From JAGTVG01 sp964389805 (GTDB taxonomy: Bacteria; Bacteroidota; Bacteroidia; Cytophagales; Cyclobacteriaceae): a DNA stretch of 12,959 bases. Of the stretch, positions 6,910 to 12,959 are shown piece by piece. A model generated the notes under the pieces. It saw only the letters and a list, made by a program, of their open reading frames with translations, was not told where the DNA came from and did no database searches. Position 1 is the stretch's first letter. Each line of letters starts with the position of its first letter. The DNA lies in contig CAYMFU010000318.1 of NCBI GenBank assembly GCA_964389805.1, forward strand, positions 1 to 12,959, in the 5' to 3' direction. The translations under genes were made by a program, and so were the position numbers.

Positions 6910-8484
6910 TTATGCTCTCCAGGGTCTTGTTCGGTTGGTTTTGACCTCCGCGTCAGCAAGTGCATCAAGGGCGATATTCGCATCCTCCACCATCTGAAAA
7001 TCATACATCCCTGCACAGACAAAATCGGCACCTTTCTCAAATGCATACTTGAAAGCTGCTTTGGGGTGAATAGAGCCTGCGGCCATGGTTTTAAAGGCGA
7101 TCCAGGGCTGGGGAAGGCTTTCCATATATTCAACGGTCTTCTCTATATTGAAGCAGTACATGTTGTCGTGCCATTCTTCATGCTTGGCTGACCAGTAATT
7201 ATGGTGATGTAGCGTTTTCATCCAGAAATCGGGTTCAAAGCCAGCATCTGCGCAAGCTTCTATAGTTTCAATATGGTGGGCTCCAATGCCCAGAACCACA
7301 TTATTGTCACGAATTAATTTAATAGCGCCTTCCAGAGCATCCGGTTTCCCATTCTTCATGTAGTAATCAGCAGTTTCACCCTGTATATAGCAGGCAGCGG
7401 CCCCATAGTCGATGGCCCTTCTGATCCGGTCAAGGTATTCGTCATATGGAGTGGGATATATCCCATTATCATATTCCAGCCCGGCACAATCAGAGATAAA
7501 CTGGATCTTGCCGATTCCTCTTTTCCAATACTCATCGATCATTGTAGCCATAATAGGATTGGTGAGGAGTGTATTAATTCCGCATTTCTCAGCCAGTAAT
7601 AATGTGGCAAATATCTTATCCCTGTGATGGTACGCTTTTACCAGCTGGCTGACATAGATCAAATCGCGGGAATGTGAATATCCGGATAGCAGATTTCCCC
7701 CTAGAATTAATCTGCTAAAATCTTTATTAGCAATTTTCGCAGAAGGGATCTGGCCCTTCAATTCTTTAAGATGCGTAACATTCAGGTTTTTTACCGAGGC
7801 ACCTGTACTGGCATCTATCAAGTTCTTTTCTTCATAACTTTCCCACTTTTTCTTTTTTGCCAATGCAATTCCAAAAGCACCCAATACCGGTATAGCCGCT
7901 GCGCTTTTCAACCACTCCCGTCTCCTAACCTGCGTGGTGGAAACAATTTGTCCTTCCTGGGATTCAATACTTTCTCTAAAATCAATTTCTTTTTTCTCTT
8001 TTTTAAATAGATAAGAGAGACTGTCGAGTCCAAGGAATTTGCCGGTTGGTATTAATGCGAGCACGCCCAATGCAAGCAATTCTATCAAAGTCTTATTGAT
8101 GATCATGTAATTTCCTTCTGTGGGAATGCCGAACTCAAGGCGGACAAATGGAGGGTGTGCGACATAATATAGAAACAGTAATGCCATTCCTGCTATGGCA
8201 GCACCTCTTGTAAACAATCCAGTCATGAGGCAGAATCCAATGAATATGAGCGCCCATATATTTATAATGTCAACAACATTTAAAATAGCTGGAGTATCTA
8301 CTATCCAGTGAAAGAAGGGTGCAAATATCCATCTGGAAGTAGCAAGGTATTCGGCGGCTGACCAGTCAGGTGTGAACAATTTTGAAAGCCCTTCGAATAA
8401 AAAATGCCATCCAATGGCGATCCTAAGAACTACCAGTACCCACATTACATTCCGGTTGACAGTTCTTGTTTTAGAATTTTCCAT
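6910..8484 (-). CDS. Fusion: DoxX-like membrane domain, internal Tat signal, TIM-barrel-like domain of unknown function
   Basis: This 524-residue protein has three parts. Residues 12-155 form a DoxX-like domain with four predicted membrane helices (about 13-33, 75-92, 95-110, 131-148) and the typical RIAIGWHFLFEGLSKL start. A charged linker (about 160-186) then leads to RRREWLK (187-193), a close match to the twin-arginine consensus SRRxFLK, followed by an uncharged segment (194-209) ending ALA and four lysines. Residues from about 215 to 524 form a soluble domain resembling uncharacterised TIM-barrel proteins sometimes labelled aldo/keto reductase-like (FSRLILGGN at 256-264, AEKCGINT at 298-305). 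I see no aldo/keto reductase catalytic tetrad. This domain is rich in histidine: 403-404, 426-428, 435 and 439. With four helices and the N-terminus inside, the linker is cytoplasmic, so the Tat segment would carry the barrel to the periplasm (inference). The substrate is unknown. It is divergent from the downstream sulfatase gene. Confidence 0.82.
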   Translation of the reverse strand: MENSKTRTVNRNVMWVLVVLRIAIGWHFLFEGLSKLFTPDWSAAEYLATSRWIFAPFFHWIVDTPAILNVVDIINIWALIFIGFCLMTGLFTRGAAIAGMALLFLYYVAHPPFVRLEFGIPTEGNYMIINKTLIELLALGVLALIPTGKFLGLDSLSYLFKKEKKEIDFRESIESQEGQIVSTTQVRRREWLKSAAAIPVLGAFGIALAKKKKWESYEEKNLIDASTGASVKNLNVTHLKELKGQIPSAKIANKDFSRLILGGNLLSGYSHSRDLIYVSQLVKAYHHRDKIFATLLLAEKCGINTLLTNPIMATMIDEYWKRGIGKIQFISDCAGLEYDNGIYPTPYDEYLDRIRRAIDYGAAACYIQGETADYYMKNGKPDALEGAIKLIRDNNVVLGIGAHHIETIEACADAGFEPDFWMKTLHHHNYWSAKHEEWHDNMYCFNIEKTVEYMESLPQPWIAFKTMAAGSIHPKAAFKYAFEKGADFVCAGMYDFQMVEDANIALDALADAEVKTNRTRPWRA

Positions 8485-8663
8485 GATTTAAGATAAGATA
8501 TAAAATCTTTTTTAAATTTATAAAAAAATCATCAATTTTTACATGAAATTATAGACTTCAGGAGGTAAATATTGTCCAATATGTCTAAAATTTTGTTCAT
8601 TTTAATGCTTTCATGAAAAGATATTAAATAATATCCAGGAATTTGACACCATATTTTTTAATT
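8485..8663. promoter_or_regulatory. Divergent control region with a 14-base inverted repeat
   Basis: This AT-rich region separates the starts of the DoxX fusion gene and the iduronate-2-sulfatase-like gene, so it should hold both promoters. At 8569-8582 there is ATATTG-TC-CAATAT, a perfect 6-base inverted repeat with a 2-base centre and therefore a candidate operator. Just before it, at 8560-8565, is AGGAGG, a strong Shine-Dalgarno sequence that is unusual for this DNA. It lies 15 bases before an ATG at 8581 that opens only an 11-codon frame (MSKILFILMLS, stop at 8614-8616). No well-spaced Bacteroidota promoter pair was identified. Confidence 0.35.
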
Positions 8664-10256
8664 ATGAATTATAAGTATTTCTTTTTCAGCTTATTGATCC
8701 TGTTAACCAGTTTTGGTTGCAAACAGGAAATCTCCCAACCAAATTTTGTATTTATCATCATTGATGACCAGAACATGGAACTTTCCTGCTTTGGTAAGGA
8801 TTATATCAAAACACCAAACCTAGACAAACTTGCTTCTGAGGGTGTCCGGTTTTCTCATGCATATGTTCAACAAGCCGTTTGTGCTGCCTCCAGGGCAAGT
8901 TTTCTTACAGGCCTGCACCCGAGAAGTACTGGTGTTGAATATCCCTACAGTTATTATTTTGTTGAAGAGGTTATTCCGAAATATGGAACTATTGGGAGGC
9001 ATTTTTTGCAAAATGGGTATGACGCCAGGTATTTTGGAAAGGTTCATCATGGGGTCGATGAAAAACTTGATGTGCCTAATTACTACCCGCGGGGAACACG
9101 TTATGTTGACCCTGTAAATATCGGTATCGATAAGGAGTTAGGTAATTTGGGTGTGCCTCCCTATGAGAAGTATCCAGGACCTGATACCCTGTTCAAGGAT
9201 GGCAGGATAGCTGATTCGGTATTGAAATCCCTCAATAGCTGGGATCAGGAAAAGCCTTTTTTCTATGTAGTTGGATTTCAAAAGCCTCATTTTCCTTTCA
9301 GTGCCCCTCAAAAATACTGGGACATGTACAATCAGGATGATATTCCCTTGGTGGATAATCCAAACAGGCCAATCGGATTTCCTGAAATCGCTAAAAGCAG
9401 GTATAATCTCAAGCAATACAAGTGGGAGCATAGTGATCCGGACAGCCTCTTTTCAGATGATTATGCCCGTTTATTGCGGCAGGCCTACTTTGCCTGTTCC
9501 AGTTTTGTAGATGCACAGATAGGTAAGCTGATTGACCAGGTGAATAAAATGGGTATATCTGAAAACACCTATTTTGTCTACATATCAGATCATGGATTTC
9601 ATCTGGGAGAGCAAAATCACTGGGGGAAAACCACCCTATTTGAATCCTCTTTGAATTCCCCGATGATCATATCACGGAAGGGAATGGAGAATCAGGGAGC
9701 GGTATGCGAATCTCTTGTAGAGTATGTAGATATTCTGCCAACAATGCTTGACCTTGCTGGAATTAAAAGACCAGTACACCTGGAAGGTGTCAGTACAGTT
9801 CCTTTATTGAATGATCCTGAAATGAAGTTTAAGAAAGCTGTATTCAGCAGGCAGGAGCGGGATATAATTGGAAGGAAGAAAGGATATTCAGTGAGAAATG
9901 AGCGTTTTAGATATACAGAATGGCATAACCATGAGACGGGAATAATTATGGCAAGAGAACTATATGACCTGATTTCAGATCCTCTTGAAATGAATAACCT
10001 GGCTATTAATCCGGAGAATGAAGAGATTTTGAAAAAAATGGCTGAGATCCTGCGATCTGGTTGGGAATCCGCCCTTCCCGATGGTGTTGCTAACCGCTCA
10101 AACAATCCAATTGCACCTCCGGCATATAGTTGGGGCCCAGAGGGTGTTCCCAGGCGCAAGGTGTGGCATGAAGTGTATGGGGGAAATGAATCAGAAGGTT
10201 GGGAAAAGGCTGTTGATCGCAGGATTGAAAAAGATAAAAATCTGATGAATCCCTAG
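8664..10256 (+). CDS. Sulfatase lipoprotein, iduronate-2-sulfatase-like (CAASR active site)
   Basis: I place the start at the ATG at 8664, giving 530 residues; an in-frame TTG at 8643 would add seven residues before a complete signal peptide and is less likely. Residues 1-19 form a probable lipoprotein signal (TSFGC19). The sulfatase fold follows: FIIIDDQ with metal-binding Asp34-Asp35; QQAVCAASRASFLTG with formylglycine Cys73 and Arg77; YFGKVHHG (Lys126, His128); VVGFQKPHFPF (Lys207, His209); and SDHGFHLGEQNHWGK with Asp309, His310 and Lys322. QQAVC, GKVHH, KPHFPF and DHGFHLGE resemble human iduronate-2-sulfatase, so it probably belongs to that group (SulfAtlas S1_7-like, by recall only). 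It would remove sulfate esters from uronic acid- or galactose-type sugars in the envelope. The motif has Ala where most sulfatases have Pro; CxASR is accepted by formylglycine-generating enzyme. No maturase gene is in the window. The next gene starts 131 bases on. Confidence 0.92.
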   Translation: MNYKYFFFSLLILLTSFGCKQEISQPNFVFIIIDDQNMELSCFGKDYIKTPNLDKLASEGVRFSHAYVQQAVCAASRASFLTGLHPRSTGVEYPYSYYFVEEVIPKYGTIGRHFLQNGYDARYFGKVHHGVDEKLDVPNYYPRGTRYVDPVNIGIDKELGNLGVPPYEKYPGPDTLFKDGRIADSVLKSLNSWDQEKPFFYVVGFQKPHFPFSAPQKYWDMYNQDDIPLVDNPNRPIGFPEIAKSRYNLKQYKWEHSDPDSLFSDDYARLLRQAYFACSSFVDAQIGKLIDQVNKMGISENTYFVYISDHGFHLGEQNHWGKTTLFESSLNSPMIISRKGMENQGAVCESLVEYVDILPTMLDLAGIKRPVHLEGVSTVPLLNDPEMKFKKAVFSRQERDIIGRKKGYSVRNERFRYTEWHNHETGIIMARELYDLISDPLEMNNLAINPENEEILKKMAEILRSGWESALPDGVANRSNNPIAPPAYSWGPEGVPRRKVWHEVYGGNESEGWEKAVDRRIEKDKNLMNP

Positions 10257-10387
10257 TCATTCCAATTTAAATCAATTAGCTAGATCGAGTTTGTAGAATA
10301 TGGATTCTTAGGTCCTTTATTATTTGAAATTAGCGTATACTTGACTTTTATGTCCAACTTATCGACAATCAAATTAAGAACTATTTT

Positions 10388-11809
10388 ATGAAAGCTATTA
10401 TTTTATGCATATTAATGCTTTCCCTTACACTTTTGCCCAAATATGTGCAAGGCCAGTATTTCAAGGAAAAGCCCAGGGTATTCGTTCTGACGGATATCGA
10501 GAACGAACCGGATGATGCGCAATCACTTGTCAGGTTCCTAACTTATTCCAATCATTGGGATGTGGAAGGATTGGTGGCCACTACATCATGTTGGCAAAGA
10601 GATAAGACTGCTGAATGGAGAATCCATGAGATTGTAAATGCCTATGGTGAAGTGAAAGATAATCTGGACGTCCATGAACCAGGATATCCACCTTACGATT
10701 ATTTAAAAGGAATTATAAAGAAAGGCATACCTAAATTCGGTATGGAAGGGGTAGGTGAAGGGCAGGATTCAGAAGGATCTGAATGGTTGATCCAGGTTAT
10801 GGAGAAAGAGGATCCACGGCCTGTCTATATACAGGCCTGGGGTGGGGCAAATGTGCTTGCCCAGGCATTATGGAAGATGGAAAGAACCAAGACAAAGGTG
10901 GAATTAGATGCAATTATTAAAAAAATGAGAGTTTATACCATATCTGATCAGGATGATTCCGGGCCCTGGATGAGAAGATCTTTCCCGGATCTATTTTACG
11001 TTGTCAGCCCGGGTTATGAAGAAAATGGAGGTGGACAATATCACTTTGCCACATGGTCAGGAATATCAGGCGATAAATTTCATGGACGTTTTGATGGCCC
11101 GGATTTCACCCTGGTGGATAATCCATGGCTTAATGAAAATATACGCCGGAATCACGGTGTCCTCGGGGCGGAACACCCGCATACAGAATACCTGATGGAA
11201 GGGGACACCCCATCTTTTCTCGGTTTGGTGAACAATGGTTTAAATAATCCGGAACATCCGGATTATGGTGGGTGGGGCGGAAGGTATGAATTATACATTC
11301 CGCATTATCAAAAATATATGTATGAGCCTGAAACACGACCAATATGGGCAAATGCTGTGGATGAAGTATTCAGTGAAATAACTGCAATGAATCACACGAG
11401 CAATCATGCGACCATTTGGCGTTGGCGAGAAGCATATCAGCATGATTTTGCAGCCCGAATTGATTGGAGCAATACCGATGACTATAATAAAGCCAACCAT
11501 CCACCTGTTGTGAAATTGGGACATCCCAATGAAATAAGTGTTAAATCGGGTTCAAACGTCGAATTAAATGCAATGGGATCTTCTGATCCGGACAATAATA
11601 ACATGAAATATAACTGGATACACTATCGCGAGGTGGGAACACTTCATGCATATTGGCTGGAAATGCAGAACAAAGATCAAATGATTGCTTCTTTTACAGC
11701 TCCCAAAGTTAACAAGGTTAAAACAATGCATTTTATTCTTGAAGTTACAGACGATGGTATACCCAGCCTGACACGGTACGAAAGGGTAATCGTTAATGTG
11801 ATACCCTAA
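10388..11809 (+). CDS. Secreted nucleoside-hydrolase-like protein (DUF1593 / Sde182 family)
   Basis: A 473-residue exported protein with a Sec signal peptide (about 1-22, cleavage near VQG-Q) and no lipobox Cys. The N-terminal domain (about 28-330) is nucleoside-hydrolase-like. VFVLTDIENEPDDAQSLV (31-48) corresponds to the DTDxGxDDA metal-binding motif of nucleoside hydrolases, and YIQAWGGANVLAQAL (147-161) and MEGDTPSFLGLV (270-281) are typical of the Sde182 group. The C-terminal domain (about 370-473) is an immunoglobulin/PKD-like beta sandwich, shown by NHPPVV, the SSDPDNNNMKYNW stretch (398-410) and the final ILEVTDDG. Members are often annotated as cellulose-binding proteins and occur in polysaccharide-utilisation regions, but their substrate is not established. 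Length is normal for the family. It follows the sulfatase gene on the same strand with a 131-base gap. A partial second copy lies just downstream. Confidence 0.88.
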   Translation: MKAIILCILMLSLTLLPKYVQGQYFKEKPRVFVLTDIENEPDDAQSLVRFLTYSNHWDVEGLVATTSCWQRDKTAEWRIHEIVNAYGEVKDNLDVHEPGYPPYDYLKGIIKKGIPKFGMEGVGEGQDSEGSEWLIQVMEKEDPRPVYIQAWGGANVLAQALWKMERTKTKVELDAIIKKMRVYTISDQDDSGPWMRRSFPDLFYVVSPGYEENGGGQYHFATWSGISGDKFHGRFDGPDFTLVDNPWLNENIRRNHGVLGAEHPHTEYLMEGDTPSFLGLVNNGLNNPEHPDYGGWGGRYELYIPHYQKYMYEPETRPIWANAVDEVFSEITAMNHTSNHATIWRWREAYQHDFAARIDWSNTDDYNKANHPPVVKLGHPNEISVKSGSNVELNAMGSSDPDNNNMKYNWIHYREVGTLHAYWLEMQNKDQMIASFTAPKVNKVKTMHFILEVTDDGIPSLTRYERVIVNVIP

Positions 11810-11955
11810 TTTTCAATAAGGATGGTTATTTTATTCGGACGATCGGACCCTCTAAAAGTATATATCCTAAATCCGGGAATATTGAAACAAATCCGGTTGC
11901 CTCTATGATAATTGTCGAAATAGTTATTTTGCCAAAAATGATATTATAATGTTCA

Positions 11956-12294
11956 ATGGGTGCATTTATCAAAACAGCTACTAAAGGGCATGACTGGGCC
12001 CAGTATTTCCGGGTGGGGGACACACCTACGGTTCTGTACCTTGTGGATCCTGCAAATAACTTCGATGATCCATCTCAAGGGAGTTGGGCTGGAAAGTTCA
12101 AAAAGCCTTTCCCGGAACAACGACCATTTTACTGGACAGACGATAATGGAGATATCATCTGGGATTATGATGATCCATGTAACAGTTGGGAAAATGTTGA
12201 GGATATGTACGCATATAATAAAAACACCTTGTTCGAAAGAAGACAGAACGTGTACGACGAATTATTAAAAAAACTTGATCAGTTGTATAAATAA
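11956..12294 (+). pseudogene. 5'-truncated remnant of a second DUF1593 / Sde182-type gene
   Basis: The 112-codon open frame has no signal peptide and begins in the middle of a known domain. Its VGDTPTVLYLVDPANN (20-35) and GSWAGKF (42-48) match the intact neighbour's EGDTPSFLGLVNNGLN (271-286) and GGWGGRY (294-300). About 250 residues that should precede this point are absent, since the previous gene ends only 146 bases upstream. An in-frame TAA sits at 11947-11949, just before the ATG. The tail (residues 50-112, with RPFYWTDDNGDIIWDY) is charged, keeps good protein character, and lacks the PKD-like domain, as in shorter family members. At 11822-11908 a frame shifted by one base reads SDPLKVYIL and NPGILKQIRL, which recalls the DPLYV...ALHDDPSI..KIRV region of family members, so a little upstream sequence may survive out of frame (weak). 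The ATG at 11956 is therefore probably not a real start. Confidence 0.75.
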
Positions 12295-12557
12295 ATAAGT
12301 TTATTGAATTAATTTTTTTAAATTGAATTTCCAGGACTCCGATGATTCCGATGATAATTTTTTTATGATTAAGTTGTTACGGATCTTTATTTTTAAAAAT
12401 ATAAAATGAATGCATTTCAATTTTTTGTCTTAGCATTCTTTCGAATGACTTCATTGCAAGGGCAGAGTCCTGGCAAAAGTATTATATTCTTTATAGTGAA
12501 GCATATTATTATGATCATCCTTATTCCAAGAAATAACCTGTAATAACTTTAAATACT
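12295..12557 (+). other. AT-rich gap with a tandem 9-base repeat and a doubtful 45-codon frame
   Basis: No convincing gene lies here. A perfect tandem duplication of TCCGATGAT occupies 12338-12355. A 45-codon frame at 12406-12543 starts MNAFQFFVLAFFRMTS and continues LQGQSPGK, which looks like a signal peptide with its cleavage region. It then turns into isoleucine-rich sequence and stops. One base out of frame, the same DNA reads WQKYYILYSEAYYYDHPYSKK up to a stop at 12534-12536, which looks more like real protein. A frameshifted remnant of an exported protein's N-terminus is possible. The region also holds the promoter of the GH127-type gene, but no clear element was identified. Confidence 0.3.
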
Positions 12558-12959
12558 ATGAAAAACTTTTTAATAATACTTTGTCTTCCAGCCTTGCTGG
12601 CATCCTGTGGATCAGATAAAGGAAACAATACTAGCCATCATGCAAATTCAAGCCTGACCAATCTGGTGGATTACCCCATTCAACCGGTTCCGTTTACCGC
12701 CGTTAAGGTACAAGACGATTTTTGGGCTCCACGAATACAAACGAACAAGGAAGTGACATTGCCATATACTTTCAAGAAGAGTGAAGAAACAGGACGATTA
12801 CGGAACTTCGCTATTGCTGGTGGATTGGAAGAGGGGGAGTTTGAAGGTATTTTTTTTAATGATTCGGATGTTTTTAAGATCGTAGAAGGGGCATCCTATA
12901 CACTCCAGGTAGAAGATGATCCGGAATTAAAAAAATACCTGGATGATCTGATTGCTAAG
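12558..12959 (+). CDS. GH127/DUF1680-type beta-L-arabinofuranosidase lipoprotein, N-terminal part; cut by the right window edge
   Basis: The first 134 codons are present and open to the window edge. Residues 1-17 are a clear lipoprotein signal ending LASC17, with GSD following, so the protein is anchored in the envelope. After a Ser/Asn-rich linker (about 18-35) comes the family's usual opening: VPFTAVKVQDDFWAPRI (44-60), a YTFKKSEETGRLRNFAIAGG stretch (70-89), FNDSDVFKIVEGASYTL (100-116) and DPELKKYLDDLI (121-132). These match the start of the (alpha/alpha)6 barrel of DUF1680 proteins, which include GH127 and related beta-L-arabinofuranosidases. The catalytic Glu and Cys of that family lie further on and are outside the window, so activity cannot be judged. 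Other DUF1680 specificities, such as other five-carbon or deoxy sugars, remain possible. It would release terminal sugars from oligosaccharides alongside the envelope sulfatases. Confidence 0.85.
   Translation, partial: MKNFLIILCLPALLASCGSDKGNNTSHHANSSLTNLVDYPIQPVPFTAVKVQDDFWAPRIQTNKEVTLPYTFKKSEETGRLRNFAIAGGLEEGEFEGIFFNDSDVFKIVEGASYTLQVEDDPELKKYLDDLIAK

Noticed and set aside
8643..8663. TTG at 8643 as the start of the sulfatase gene
   Set aside because: It adds seven residues ahead of a complete lipoprotein signal that begins at the ATG at 8664, and no ribosome-binding site favours it.
9692..10159. A 155-codon open frame on the minus strand inside the iduronate-2-sulfatase-like gene
   Set aside because: The plus strand here encodes conserved sulfatase sequence; the antisense product is Ser/Arg-rich with no motif.
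11826..12023. A 65-codon minus-strand frame covering the gap after the DUF1593 gene
   Set aside because: It overlaps the recognisable DUF1593 remnant on the plus strand and shows no motif, signal or neighbouring support.
12323..12408. A short frame reading QDSDDSDDN through the tandem repeat
   Set aside because: It has no ATG before the repeat, an in-frame stop just upstream at 12305-12307, and its Asp-rich character comes only from the duplicated 9-mer.
1..12959. Mobile element, CRISPR array, tRNA or rRNA
   Set aside because: No transposase or integrase frame, no terminal inverted repeats, no regularly spaced repeats and no tRNA- or rRNA-like sequence were seen on either strand.

Overview
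The window looks like a piece of a polysaccharide-degrading accessory region from a Bacteroidota bacterium, probably marine or plant/algal-polymer associated. The evidence is AT-rich intergenic DNA, almost no Shine-Dalgarno sequences, several exported hydrolases with lipoprotein signals typical of that phylum, and a gene repertoire (sulfatases, a GH2 enzyme, a GH127/DUF1680 enzyme, a Sde182/DUF1593 protein, a FucP-type sugar MFS transporter and a Gfo/Idh/MocA oxidoreductase) common in Bacteroidota CAZyme clusters. No SusC/SusD pair, TonB receptor or dedicated regulator is visible. No rRNA, tRNA, CRISPR array, IS element or transposase was found.

Layout: (1) 1-272, minus strand, the N-terminus of a formylglycine sulfatase running off the left edge. 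(2) After a divergent control region, 522-4430 on the plus strand is a two-gene unit: a GH2 lipoprotein with the exo-beta-D-glucosaminidase active-site signature, then a FucP-like sugar transporter. (3) 4575-8484 on the minus strand holds a Gfo/Idh/MocA oxidoreductase, a tandem universal stress protein, and an unusual fusion of a DoxX membrane domain, an internal twin-arginine signal and a TIM-barrel-like domain. (4) A second divergent region (8485-8663) leads into the plus-strand block: an iduronate-2-sulfatase-like lipoprotein, a secreted Sde182-type nucleoside-hydrolase-like protein, a truncated second copy of such a protein, a poorly coding gap, and the N-terminus of a GH127-type beta-L-arabinofuranosidase lipoprotein running off the right edge.

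How they could work together (inference): envelope sulfatases strip sulfate from an oligosaccharide, exo-acting GH2 and GH127 enzymes release terminal amino sugar and arabinofuranose-like residues, the MFS carrier imports a monosaccharide, and the Gfo/Idh/MocA enzyme oxidises or reduces a sugar in the cytoplasm. The Usp gene has no evident catabolic role here. The least explained element is the DoxX-Tat-barrel fusion, whose architecture predicts a periplasmic histidine-rich domain tethered to a four-helix membrane domain.
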